Below are positions 1 to 11,395 of a DNA stretch of 64,000 nt, in pieces. The stretch comes from Platanthera guangdongensis (lineage: Eukaryota; Streptophyta; Magnoliopsida; Asparagales; Orchidaceae), in the NCBI GenBank assembly GCA_039583875.1, contig CM077159.1, forward strand, positions 518,812-582,811, in the 5' to 3' direction. Made by a program: the position numbers and the translations under genes. Positions within the stretch are counted from its first letter, which is position 1. Each line of letters opens with the position of its first letter. The notes beneath the pieces are model-generated. The model ran no database searches, was not told the DNA's origin, and saw only the letters and a list, made by a program, of their open reading frames with translations.

Positions 1-108
1 CACCATGAGAAGGGAGATTTTAAAGTTAACGAGCACAGACTAAAGCTTTATTATGGTGAGCTTCTTAAAGAATTTGCTCGTCAAGAATCTTGCCTCCGAA
101 TAGACTAG
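1..108 (+). pseudogene. Athila-like pol (integrase C-terminal end), cut by window edge
   Basis: Frame 1 reads from base 1 to a TAG at 106-108. It contains GDFKVNEHRLKLYYGE, the kind of ending seen in Athila/Ogre-type integrases (FKVNGxRLKxY) just before the pol stop codon. Only about 35 residues are in the window, so the state of the enzyme cannot be judged. It is called a pseudogene because the downstream ORF of the same element is broken. Confidence 0.7.
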
Positions 109-199
109 GATCAAGTGTTATGTTGTAATTTTTCTTATTTTATAAATTTTTTGATAAAATTCTAGTTAAATATTATTATAAAAATATTACAAAAATCAC

Positions 200-735
200 T
201 TAGGAGAAAATTCTGATTCAGAGCAGGACACGGGTAGGCACACGGCCGTGTGCCAGGCCGTGGGCGTAATTTATTTTCTCTCACCCAACCGTGTTCAATT
301 TAAAACCTGGAGTAGGAAAGAATCACCCCGAGAAGCATACGGGTTGACACACACCCGTGTGCGTAGCCGTGTCATTATAATGCCACTTTTCTTATAATCA
401 ACCCGAACAGGACACGGGTGACAACACACCTGTGTTGTGGACCGTGAGCCATATGCTAAGATCGACGTTTTCCTCATCCCGAGAAGGACACAACTACCTA
501 CCCAGCCGTGTGCTAAGACGTGTGCAGATTATGCACTAGACGAATCGCAGTGCCCGAGAAGGACATGGGTCCGCACATGCCCGTGTTGTGGACCGTATCC
601 TCCTGGTGAACTATTTTCCCGCTAGTTTGAACACATGACTTTTCACAACCCATGTTCCACGTGGTAAAAGATTCTCGAACACGAGTGCACACACGCCCGT
701 GTGATAACCCGTGTTCGACTCTTATAAAAGGCCGT
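200..735 (+). promoter_or_regulatory. Internal U3-like region with TATA box before the env-position ORF
   Basis: This noncoding stretch between pol and the env-position ORF holds many copies of short motifs such as ACACGGCCGTGT and GACACGGGT, the same motif type as in this element's LTR at 4245-4545. It ends in CTTATAAAAGG (721-731). The 17-mer AACCCGTGTTCGACTCT lies directly before this TATA box and also occurs in the LTR shortly before the LTR's own TATA box (4560). This suggests a duplicate of U3 acting as an internal promoter. Promoter function is inference. Confidence 0.6.
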
Positions 736-874
736 GTCATCTTCTTCCTCCCCACTTCCTGGTTTCAGCCATTCCTTCTAGCACCCATTTCCTCCATGAC
801 CAGAGCTCGGGTTTGAAGCTTTTTCCTCCAAACTTTGCGGATTCGCCTCCTCTCCTCGCAATCTATCCTCCTAG

Positions 875-1038
875 GTAAAACTTTTTGGATTATGTCTTTA
901 TTTATTTCTATTTTCTCACCCTTCTCCACTCTCTTCTCCTTCCACTTGTTCTCTCATTCTCATTTTTTTTCTTTCCTCATTTTCCTCCTCTTTTTCCTTT
1001 TCATTTCTAAAAAACAAAATCTTTCCGCTTGGCTGCAG
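875..1038 (+). other. Putative leader intron of env-position ORF
   Basis: A donor-like AG|GTAAAA (intron from 875) is followed by a strongly T/C-rich stretch and an acceptor-like TTGGCTGCAG ending at 1038. The next ATG is at 1042 and opens the env-position ORF. The 164-bp length, T-richness and both consensus sites suit a plant intron. Splicing is not demonstrated. Confidence 0.5.
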
Positions 1039-1041
1039 ATC

Positions 1042-2430
1042 ATGTCAACGGGACGTGCACAAGGGGGACACCGTCGCTGCCCTAATATCACAACATTATC
1101 AACGGAAAGGCGCGATGCTGCTGCGCCATAGGAATTTACAGATCCGACACATATTGACCATTATAATCACCTACAGTCAAAAAAATTTCAAGACATTCGA
1201 ACTATTGATTGGAGCGTTTTAGAGGAGATCCATTTAGCCACGGACGTTCGCGAGTTAATTTCAGTAGCGGGGTGGGACCAATTTTTTAATATTGAGGAGT
1301 TAGGATTTAAGGAGCTCACGTTAGAGTTCATGTCCTCCTTCTACTTGAACCTTAGGCCGACTTTCACTGAGGATACTAACACACAGGAGGGGGTCATTTC
1401 ATTTCGAGTAGCGAGTACTACTTATAGCCTCTCTCTTCTATAGTTCACCCAATATTTAGGGGTGTATGAGGACTCGTTCCTCTATAGTACCACTTACTCA
1501 GATCTCCACATTGACCTCCCTTCTCGTGATCATGCCGCGAATATTTGGGCTCGGCTCTCTTTCGACATCTCCCCATATGTGGCCAAGAGGTCCAAGGCTT
1601 TTAAGTTGATTTCTCCCGCTCTCCACTACGTACATCATCTGCTGAGTCACACATTAAGTGGTCAGAGCGAAAACTCTAGTATCGTGAGTAGGCAGGACAT
1701 ATTATATCTTTATAGCATGACATCGCACTATAACATTCATTTGGGTTTTATGGTGGCACAATTCATTCTTCACCAGGCCGACAACTCATGTATTTTGTCT
1801 ATTTGCGTACTACCCTACATTACACGCCTCTCTAAGAACATGAACATCTTTTCCTCCTTTCGCCCGATGACCGTGGTATCGAAGACCGTCCCTATCACGA
1901 TGGCTTCGCTCCGATCTCTCTGCCTTGTCACTACCCGTCAGGGTTAGGGTGGACCCATTTATTCCATTGCGATGCGCGGACCTCAGTTTGTTCATGATGA
2001 CGATGATGATGACGATGTCGATCCTGATCTCAATGAGCCTCTGGTTCCTCTGCCCCGCTCTACTTATACTCAGGGAGAGTCTTCTGCCCCTCCTCCTCGA
2101 TCATGCTCGCAGTATTCGCGTAACTTCCAGCACTTCTTTGAGACCGAGCTCTCACCACACTTACAACATATCGAGGCTTCTCAAAAGCAGACAGACGAAA
2201 CCATCATTCAAATCAGGGACCACCTAGGGATCTCTTTTTCACCTCCGGCATCTCCCAGCTCCTCTCACCTCCCCGACGATCCTTCAGATTATGCTCCCCC
2301 AGCTTATTTTTTTTATTTCTCTGTATTTTTTGTTATTATATATTTAGTCATAACACTTCAGATGTTCTATATTCTGTTCTCCTGTACTCATCTATGTTGT
2401 AATTGGAAGGAGTCTCTATTATTTTATTGA
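1042..2430 (+). pseudogene. Env-position ORF (Athila ORF1-like), broken by three TAG codons
   Basis: One frame stays open from ATG 1042 to 2430 except for TAG at 1129, 1441 and 1945. All three could derive from CAG by one C-to-T change. The middle part (about 1200-1800) resembles the Athila ORF1/env-position family: an ISFRVASTTYSLSLL-like strand, then TQYLGVYED. Near codon 310 is an acidic run (HDDDDDDDVD). The C-terminus has a strongly hydrophobic stretch rich in Phe, Ile, Val and Tyr (about 2310-2385) that could span a membrane, followed by a short Cys-containing tail. No signal peptide is obvious. Family assignment is from memory; function is unknown even for intact members. Confidence 0.6.
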
Positions 2431-2498
2431 TAGCCAGTTTTTTTTACATATTGGTGTCTTTGTTTTCTCATTTCATTACATTGCAATGAGAACACTGC

Positions 2499-2519
2499 AA
2501 ATTTTAAGTCTGGGGGTGG
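2499..2519 (+). other. Second polypurine-like tract
   Basis: AAATTTTAAGTCTGGGGGTG lies just after the env-position ORF, about 1.45 kb before the LTR-adjacent tract (GGTCTGGGGGG). The two share TCTGGGGG. Confidence 0.45.
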
Positions 2520-3206
2520 ATGTAGTTCAATTGTAATATTTCATATGTCTGGACATGATTACAATTAGTTATATTTGTTTGCTAGCATAGTACTCATTAT
2601 TGTTAACCCCCCCAATTACCCAAATTAAAAAAAAATTCATTTTTGTTGCTTCTTTCTAAGCTTCCATTAATTCACTCATTTGAGATTATAACTTGTTAAT
2701 TTGCTTTCGCAAGCTGATTAAAATGAATTAAAGTAGACTCATTGAGTGGTCAAATTTGTTGTTTAGTAATTATGTATAGAAATTTTTTAGTTTAATTTTC
2801 TCTATATAACTTATTTTTTGGATTAGTCCTCTATATTATTAACTAATAATCACTCTATTTTAGGAAATATAATTATCTATAATAAAGCGAGTCGATGAGT
2901 GTAACAGTTTGATAATTTTTTATTAGAGACTCAAAATGAAGAGTACCCTTTATTGGTCTCCAGAACTTGCCCCTAGCGAACCTAAAAACATTCACATAAG
3001 TTAATTAGTTAGGGCGGAAATGACTGAGGCCCCCTTTGGATAGCTTGAGCTTTGCAGGCCCAAAACCCTGAAAATTATACCCTTGCACACCCAATCTGGA
3101 CCTACTACCTATGCCTTTTCATACTCTACTACTAAAATTTACTAAGGCCAAAAATCCTTACCTATTAGCACACCTATCATTGAGACCTTCATGGAATGAG
3201 TTTGTT

Positions 3207-3333
3207 CATAGTGATATGTGGCCTCAGTGCTTGTACACCCACTTGGAATGATCCCTACTATGGACACTTGAAAAAACATAGTGATATGTGGCCTGAGTAT
3301 GTGTACACCCACTCGGAATGATCCCTACTACGG
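3207..3333 (+). repeat. Direct repeat, two copies, 70-bp period
   Basis: A 57-bp block starting CATAGTGATATGTGGCCT occurs at 3207-3263 and again at 3277-3333 with a few mismatches, separated by 13 bp. Confidence 0.8.
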
Positions 3334-3946
3334 TCCCTTGGATAAAAAAAACTAACAAAAATATAGAGTATCCATCAGAAAAAGAAAGAAAAAATGTGGG
3401 AAGTATAATAATTGTGAAGTTTGGGAGTGCTTTTATAATATTGATGTATATTAGGGTAATTACCTTGCAAGAGGCTCAATTATTATTTAGGTGTGATACA
3501 AACCATCAAATTTATCTTTGATTACCCCACCTATAATCTTTATCCTAAGAAAAAAAAATTACATCAAAATATAAGTCCTAAGGATCCAACCTTACTAATT
3601 TTAACTAGTGCTGTGAAGAGGGTGTGAAAAGGCAAGCTTATGACTATCAATATTAATACTATTAAATTTTGAATCACTAATGCCTAACTTATTAAGATTG
3701 TTATTTTCTCCTCATATTTATAGATGATTGTAATTCTATTTCCAAGAATGAGTGAAAAGATAGTTAAGAGATATATGGGAGGAATTTTAAGATAAAGTTA
3801 TATTTTAAAACGTCTACTATACTATTTCCTAAGCAATTACAACATCAAATTTCTCCCTGAATTCATGACAATCAGTTTGCCGAAAAATTAATAACCTATC
3901 GTTATTTCAAATTTTTTGAATTAGTTAGCTTAAGGACAAGAAAACA

Positions 3947-3965
3947 ATTAGGTCTGGGGGGTATT
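3947..3965 (+). other. Polypurine tract of Athila-like element
   Basis: AATTAGGTCTGGGGGGTAT stands immediately before the TGATGAGTAC that opens the LTR, the expected site for the plus-strand primer. Confidence 0.65.
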
Positions 3966-5493
3966 TGATGAGTACAATTATACATGTCCTTTTTACTATC
4001 ATATTTGTAATCATGTCCACTATTATTTACCTCCAGTCGTTATAACTGTGCTGAAATAGTAAAAAATATGAGTTATCATGAATAGAAGAGCACAGTATGG
4101 AGTTCCCTATACTTCTTGTATTAAACTATTTATTTATTCATTCATTTTTTTAATGCAGGTATTGCAAGTCCTTGGAACTAAAAGTCTTTGAACAAACAGA
4201 GGAGTTCACAGATCGAACATGACTGAGGATAAGACTGGAATTAGGCACACACGGGTAGGAACATGCCCATGTCACTACCCGTGTCATGATCTAGAAAGAT
4301 CACGAGGATTGAAAGAGAAGTCAGAGCACTACACGAGTAGGCACACGACCGTGTCCCTACCCGTGTCCTTATCGGGCCTGCTGCTGAACCAAGCTGTGTG
4401 TGAAGCCACGAAGAACAACACGGCCGTGTTCGAGGACGTATCAAATGACACGGACCACGACTAGACACAATGTTTCGTGCAAAACTGCCTTAGAACCGCC
4501 CACTCTGCCAGTGACACGGCCGTGTTGGAACCCGTGTTCGACTCTGTTTGCAAGGAGACTATAAAAACCTATAGAAAAATTAGAAGAGGGACTTTTGGAT
4601 TGAAGAACTTGGAGAATTTCTGGAGAATGAAATTGGAGCATTCCGCGGAGGGGAGATCGAAGGAGATAATTCGTATCGTTTTAATCTTCATGTATCTCTT
4701 TTAATCTTCCTCTTCTCTTAGTGTATCTAACTTTATTTTTTTACATTTCGCATGAGACTTATTCTTTTGAACAATTCAGTAATCATGTATGTTAGTTTTT
4801 ATGTTAGATTTGTGGTATTTTATTCGTATGTATGAGTTCTAACAATGAGATTGATATTAGGCTTGAAATTAGAACTTGTTTTATTTGAATCCCAAACTTT
4901 TAGATTGAGAAATTGGATGTTTGTGATGATGCTTATATGTTCATGTTCTAATGTTCTTTCTCTTTGTATTTAAAATTGTATGATCGAGAGATATGTTGTT
5001 TGGATAATGGTAATATGGATAATTGGACTCATGGTATCTTAAAGATAGGATTTCATGAATCTATGTATTAGATAGGGTTTCTTATTATTAATGCAAATTT
5101 GAGTATTGTGAATTGTTCGAAAGAAAATTTACTCAACTTAAATTTAGGTATTGAATTGCTCGAGAGAGATTTCGATAAATATTTAACCCTTATAATACAA
5201 CAAATTTGATAATTCTGTTATTACGTGATTACATAGATCTGAATTAATGAGTAATTATTCTCATGTGATTATTCTTAGATTTTCTGCTTTTTACTATCCT
5301 TAATTCTCCAATGTAACTTTATCCAAGTAGTCCTAGTTAGGTTAATTTAGGGTAGCACTCAATTTTAATTATAGGTACGATAATAGAGTGAGAGTGAGTA
5401 CGAGTACTTGAAAAGACCCTGTGGAATACGACACGAGATGTAGATTTCTCCTATACTATTATCGATAGGTGCACTTGCCTGAGATTAAAATCA
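3966..5493 (+). repeat. Athila-like 3' LTR
   Basis: It begins TGATGAGTACAATT after the polypurine tract. U3 carries ACACGGCCGTG-type motifs (4245-4545) and then a TATA box at 4560-4566. Near the end is CCCTGTGGAATACGACAC followed by GGTGCACTTGCCT, a signature I associate with Athila/Ogre-type LTR ends. The 3' end at AAAATCA (5493) is the best TG...CA fit but is uncertain by tens of bases because the other LTR is outside the window. Confidence 0.65.
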
Positions 5494-5816
5494 ATCCAGT
5501 TTATGCCTATCCACATGTTTTTACATAGAGCAGAAATGATTGCATCATCTATCCCTTCACTTTCAGTTGGTATCAGAATATATCTGATATCACTTTCAAT
5601 TATCCAATCATCCAAGGCCATAAAGCCTGCCCTACCATCATAAGTAGGGGGTCCTAGTCTCTGAAAGTGGGAGATAAACGTCATCTTCGGTGGTAACAAC
5701 ACCGGGGGCACCAGAGGAGTAGGGGGAACATGAATAGCCTGAGCCACAATAGGGTCCCGCACTCGAGGAAATTATGCTGATAAAACCTATAACAATGCTT
5801 GGATCTGCATCTACAT
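5494..5816 (-). pseudogene. gypsy-0 gag, downstream piece
   Basis: The minus strand from 5816 continues the gag frame that ends at 19505 on the other side of gypsy-1. It has a Pro-rich stretch, then FQRLGPPTYDGRAGFMALDDW, the usual opening of the plant gypsy gag core ('PPTFDG...W'). The frame contains at least two stops near 5788 and 5775. The lowest 100 bp no longer look like gag, so the border with the Athila LTR is approximate. Confidence 0.55.
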
Positions 5817-7891
5817 TGTAACACCCCCTATCCATCGCATAACATATAACAATAGGTCCGGCCGGGGCCCGACGCCATATACCACACACAGACCGGAAGG
5901 TTACACAATGGAAACAATCCTGCCAATAATCAACGTCCTACACAGATTACATTCTAGCGGAAGTAATTTAAAAGTTGCAAGAATAAGAACCCAGCCAAAC
6001 AGCCTGAATGTCCACTATAATAACACAATAGGAATGAACATACAAATACACAAGTACATGGCCTTATGGCCTTACAATAGTTTTTCTTAAATTAAAGTAC
6101 CTTCTAGACCTCGGCTCTTAGGCCGGTCATACATGAGTATAAAAGAAAACACTCCAAAAATTAGGCCTTTTAGGGCCGGCTCTGCAACAAGGGCTTTTGC
6201 TCGCTATTTGCAACTTGGCTCCGCAGCACCTGCAAGCAACAATCCACCGAGTGGTGGCAAACAAAAGAAACGGTCAGCTATACTGACCAAATTATAATGA
6301 CCCCGCCCCCGAACTCGGGGCGGCGATGCTCCTTCCCTGCACTTTGTTAGCTTAACCAAGCGGTATAGTGTAAAAACACTTCGTCACAGGCATGGACATG
6401 CACGACCAAACACCCCGTGCTCTCAGGACACATTCTCGGTGAACCCGATCAAAGTCCGCGTTCTCACCACCGTCCCCTGGACGACAAATCTTGTGAGCAT
6501 TATGGTCTTTCTGGCCAATTACTAAGACCCTCCATCTATGCCAATGGCAAGTGCCATGTACCTTTAGGTCTCTTCAACCGAACGATATAGAGCGGGTACG
6601 GTTCCACCTAACCTGTTGCTCACACCACCCTGTCACCTTAAGACATGGGCACGGGTCAAACTTCCCCGAGTCCCAATCTGATCACATACTTCACATAACC
6701 CAGTTATGTGCAAGTTGCCTCCTAGGCCACCATGTTGGTAGAATCGCGCATCTGCCCAGTTTTCTGGGTGCACCTTGGAGTTAGTCCCCAAGGCTCCCTG
6801 CTGCAATCTACCATGTAGAAAACCCGAAAAACAACCATCGACGTGGAGTCTTCTCCGGCCATTCATGCAATGCAACATCACCGATCAAGACCAACTTGTT
6901 CGGGTAGGCTTCACACATCATGCATATGTCCGTTTCTTGATTATAGACTCTACATGCTAAACAACGGGGACTATTCATGTCTACCCGCAGGAATGCCACA
7001 CACTCACCGCAAACACGCTCCTTATGCAAAGGAAAAGAGGACTTCACATGTCCTAGGATGAGAATTGTTACCCTAGAATTCCTCTTTGGTGCCATGGAAA
7101 TCTATGTTGATGAAAAGCATCGTAATGTCCTCGCCTCCTTAGATCCAAAGTCGGTTTGCGATTCGGGGCTCCGAAGCTCCACCGGTGGCCGAATCTATCT
7201 ACCCTCTTCTTCCTTGCTCTCCCCTCTCTCTAGAACTTTAGAAAGAGATTGCTTGGATGAAATGAAGGAATCCAAACCCTATTCCTGGGTATAACCCAGG
7301 AAGAACAGCCCTGAAATGTTGGATCCCAAAATAAGGAAACAGACGGCCACAATTCGCACTTAAAATCCAAAACGTGGGCCGAACATGACTTGTGACACGA
7401 CCGTGTCCAAGGCCGTCTGCCCCATTCAACGCAGAAACCATCGCGTCCCAAAAAGAACACGAGCTCTCGACACGCCCATGTCAGGTTTGACATGCCCGGG
7501 TCAACCAGTACACGCCCGTGTATCTGGGCGCATTGCCCAATCGACACAAAATCACATCCACCCGAGAAGAACACGGATATTTGACACGCCAGTTTCGAAT
7601 TTCACACGCCTGTGTCAAGTTGAACACACCTGGGCTCCAGGCCGTATTTCACCCCCAACACAACTCGGCCAACCTCCCGAGTAGGACACAGCCTGGGACA
7701 CGACCGTGTCTCAGGCCGTGTTTGCTATTCGACGATCGTCGCCTAAAATTCAACGATCACACGGCCATCGCCGAATCCGAGCACGACATGCCCCGGGGAC
7801 ACGCCCGTGTACCAAGCCGTGTGACCCCTACTAAGTTCGAAACTTGGCCCAAAACTCCACCCGTCGCTCTTTTGAGTTTCGGGGCATCACA
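5817..7891 (-). repeat. gypsy-1 3' LTR
   Basis: On the plus strand it reads TGTAACACCCCC... to ...GGGGCATCACA, 2075 bp, and matches 12762-13518 plus 18175-19504. ACACG(C/G)CCGTGT-type palindromic motifs cluster at 7385-7830, inside U3 in element orientation. No gene is present; open frames here are chance. Confidence 0.85.
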
Positions 7892-7905
7892 ACTCTCTCC
7901 CTATT
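7892..7905 (-). other. gypsy-1 polypurine tract
   Basis: In element orientation AATAGGGAGAGAGT directly precedes the 3' LTR. It follows TTTCGGGACGAAATTC, the usual end region of plant Tekay/Del-type elements. Confidence 0.7.
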
Positions 7906-7954
7906 AAAAGAATTTCGTCCCGAAATTACATAAAGGAAAGATAAAAACAAAACT

Positions 7955-10900
7955 TAAACGGTATCTGAGTGGAATAACTCCGGGTACTCCTCAAGCATGG
8001 TCTACTCTCGCTCCCACGAGAGCTCATCCCGACCACAGTTGTCCCAACAGACCTCTGATATCCTTGTTACGTAACTGCTGGTCTTCCGAGTCCTCAATGC
8101 GAATAGGCTTGACCTTCATCATCAACCCATTATCGACCGGCATTTGATCGACCGCAATCACTTGCGAAGGCTCTTGCACCGCCTTCCGTAGCACCGATAT
8201 GTGGAATACATCGTGTAGACCACTTAGCTCCAGTGATAGCCTCAATCGATAAGCTGCTTCGCCAATCCACTCCAGAACCTCAAACGTTCCATGGTACCTC
8301 AGGCTTAGATTCTTCAAGCGCCGTACACGCGAGACACCCTTGAATGGCTTAATCTTCAAGTACACCCAGTCGCCGACAGCGAACTCCACGTTCCTATGCT
8401 TGGCGTTATAGTACTTAGCTTGCCGATACTGAGCGATTAGCAATCTTTCTCGGATCGTTCGAACCAATGACGTTTCATCTTCCACCTCTTGCCGCTTGTA
8501 CAACTTTGACTCACCCGTTTCCAACCAAGACAATGGCGTGCGACATCTTCTACCATAAAGGGCCTCAAAGGGCGCCATTTGAATGCTTGCATGGTAGCTA
8601 TTATTGTATGCGAATTAAACCAAGTATAGGTGATCTTCCCACTGCTTCCCGAAATCCAGAACGAACATGCGAAGCATGTCTTCCATCGTCCTGTTGACCC
8701 TCTCGGTTTGAGCATCCGTCTGCGGATAAAAGTCTATGGTGAAACTCAGCTTTGTTCCCAACATCTGCTGCACCAACCTCCAATCATTGGAAGTGAACCG
8801 CCCATCTCGGTTACTAACAATGCTACGGGGCACACCGTGAGGTCCCACAATATTATCCACGTATAACTTTGCCAATTTCTCCACCGAATCATCCTTCCTA
8901 TGCAGAATGAAGTGTGACACTTTCATCAAACGATCTACGACCACCCAGATGGCATCGTTTCCCTTCCGCGACCTTGGTAAACCGTGCACAAAATCCATAG
9001 TAATGTCGTCGAACTTCCACTCCAGAATAGGCAAGGACTTCAAGAATCCTCAAGGTTTTTGTCACTCCGCCTTCACTAAGGCGCACATTTGACACTTCAC
9101 CACAAAGAGTTCCACATCCTTCTTAAGTCCTCGCCACCAGAACAATTTCTTCATATCACGATACATCTTCGTGCTCCCTAGGTGGATTGAGTACTTGGTA
9201 TGATGAGCCTCGTACATCAAATCCGCCCGCAGATTGCCCACGTTTGGGATGCACAGATGACCATCTTTCCATAGCAATCCATCCACGACCTCAAATTGGG
9301 AATTTGACCCATCCAAAGCCTCAATCAATATTTGCTTCATGCAGCCATCCAAATCCAGAGCCTGCCGAATCCGATCAGCCAGGTCACGCTAAACTTCTGT
9401 CTAGTTCAATAGCGCTTCGGCTCTTGTCTGCTTGTATACACAAGAGATCTCCAATGCCTCCAACTCCAAAACCAGACGCTTGTCATGGACCGACAACTAG
9501 TTGGCTTGAGCTGGGGCCCTGTGACTCAACGCATCCGCAACTGCATTACCTTTCCCTGGAACATAATGAATTTTGAATGTGTAGTCCCCCAGGAACTCCA
9601 TCCATCTCCGTTATCGCATGTTCAAATCCTTCTGATCCAACAAGTATTTCAAGCTCTTGTGGCCGATATAGATATCGACCTTCACCCCATAAATGTAGTG
9701 CCTCCACAACTTCAAGGCAAAAATCACGGTCGTTAACTCCAAGTCATGGACCGGATAATTCCTCTCATGCACTTTCAGCTGTCGCGAGCCATACGCTATC
9801 ACACTTCCATGCTGTAGTAGGACAACCCAAACCACTGTCTGAAGCATCGCTGTGGATTTCAAAGCCTTCGGTCCCACTCAGCGAACTCAGCACAGGCGCC
9901 GTGGTCAACCGACTCTTTAACTCTTCAAAAGCTCGTGCGCACTCCAACGTCCAAAAAAACTTCTGCTCTTTCCTCGTCAGAGTCGTGAGGGGTAACGCTA
10001 TCCGCGAGAAGTTCTCCATGAAGCGCCTATAATAGGCGGCAAGCCCTAGAAAACTCCAGACTTCCGCTACCATAGACAACACAAGCCACTCACGTATAGC
10101 AACAATCTTTGCCGGATCCACCGTAATTCCCTCTCCACTGAATATGTGACCAAGGAATGCTACTGAGTACAACCAAAACTCGCATTTGGAGAACTTGGCG
10201 TACAGTTGATTCCTCCTCATCATCTCCAACACCAAATGCAGATGCTTAAAGTGATCCTCCTCACTTTGCGAGTACACCTATATATCATCGATGAAGACGA
10301 TCACAAAGTGGTCTAGGTACTCCCTAAAATTCCTGTTCATCACATCCATGGACACTGACGACACATTAGTCAGCCCAAGCGGCATGATCGTAAACTCATA
10401 ATGCCCGTATCTCGTTTGAAAAGCTGTCTTGGGGATATCACTCTCCCTTATCCTCAGTTGATAATACCCGGACTTAAGATCCAGTTTCGAGTACACCGTT
10501 GACCCAACTAACTTATCAAAGAGATCATCAATCCTTGGGATCAGGTACTTGTTCTTCTCTGTCAACTTATTCAGTTCTCGATAATCGGTACAAAGTCTCA
10601 ACCTTCCGTCCTTCTTCTTTACAAAAAGGACCGGTACGCTCCAAGGCAACGAACTTGGATGCACATATCCCTGTTCCAATAACTCTTGAAGTTGCACCTT
10701 CAGCTCCTCCATCTCCTTAGGAGCTAGCCGATACATAGAGCGTGACACAGGTTTCACACTTGCCACTAGCTCGATGGTGAAATTAATCTCCCGTTGAGGT
10801 GGGGCTCCAGGAAGCTCGCCAGGGAACACATCAGGGTACTCAGATACCACTGAAATACTATCCAACGTAGGCTTAGGCTTTACAACCTCCGCCAGCATGA

Positions 10901-11360
10901 AGAACAGCTCTGCTCCAGCACGAACCGCATTCACTACCTGAAGTGCAGACATCAAAGTCTTGCTCGACCCTTTCAAGCCCGTAAAAGTCATCTCACGACC
11001 TATTCCCAACTTGACCTCCTTGTGACTGCAATCAATATAAGCTTGCTGCTCTGAGAGCCAGTGCATGCCAAATATTATGTCAAACTCCACCAGCGGTAGT
11101 AACGACGCTTGCAAATCGAACTCTTGACTCCCAATATGAATCTTAACGCCACAGATTCTATCTGCGTGCATCGAACACCCATTCGGCAACAACACATCCA
11201 GTTTGTCCTTCGCCATCGAAGAAGGTACTCTGATGCGTGATATGAATCCTTCGGACAAAAAGGAGTGCGAAGCTCCCATATCAAAGAGCGCTCTCGCCGA
11301 ATTATAACAAATCAAAACAAAGCCAATACAAGCAGTGGTAAGGTAACACACGCATAACAA
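7955..11360 (-). pseudogene. gypsy-1 pol (PR-RT-RNH-INT-chromodomain), degenerate
   Basis: Domains in order on the minus strand: protease with [11 protein letters not shown] (about 11285), where the expected S/T after the catalytic Asp is Met; RT with [20 protein letters not shown] and the FIDD catalytic box (about 10290); RNase H with [16 protein letters not shown] (about 9790); integrase with an HHCC finger (KCQMC near 9085), DDE-core pieces NRDGRFTS and PQTDAQTERVN (8700-8990), GRRCRTPLSW and an integrase tail; then LSWERE-like chromodomain residues (about 8000). Breaks: TAG at 10278-10280 right after FIDDI, a frameshift near 9826, stops near 9390, and frameshifts near 8600 and 8030. The chromodomain-type tail supports the Tekay/Del chromovirus group. 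Not functional. Confidence 0.85.
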
Positions 11361-11395
11361 GTATTTAAAAATTAACTTGCTATAAATTTAAACCG
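11290..11395 (-). other. AT-rich spacer between gag and protease of gypsy-1 (intron-like)
   Basis: The gag frame ends GTV-stop at 11388. The conserved protease start ([13 protein letters not shown]) resumes about 75 nt later in the same frame. The spacer is T-rich and begins at a donor-like ACAG|GTACGG. A homologous spacer is present in the captured fragment at 24813-25185, where it ends in an acceptor-like TTATCCAG. See findings. Confidence 0.4.

Larger units (their letters stand above)
2431..3946 (+). other. Athila-like 3' noncoding region
   Basis: This AT-rich stretch between the env-position ORF and the terminal polypurine tract has no long ORF that I recognise. It contains an extra polypurine-like tract (2499-2519) and a 70-bp-period direct repeat (3207-3333). 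Long 3' untranslated regions are typical of this group. Confidence 0.6.
1..5493 (+). mobile_element. Athila-like Ty3/gypsy retrotransposon, 3' part
   Basis: On the plus strand, in order: the last 35 codons of pol, a noncoding promoter-like stretch, an env-position ORF with a C-terminal hydrophobic segment, a 1.5-kb 3' region, a polypurine tract and one LTR. This order (pol, env-like ORF, long 3' region) is that of Athila-group elements. The 5' LTR, gag and most of pol lie left of the window, so the target duplication cannot be read. To the right the element abuts the gag of a minus-strand gypsy element, which appears to be its insertion target. Confidence 0.8.

Noticed and set aside
5568..5580. 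TGGTATCAGA after the Athila LTR, resembling a primer site
   Set aside because: The LTR is preceded by a polypurine tract and is therefore the 3' LTR. The match lies about 75 bp from the best LTR end, and Athila-type elements usually use another tRNA. Treated as chance within a palindrome.
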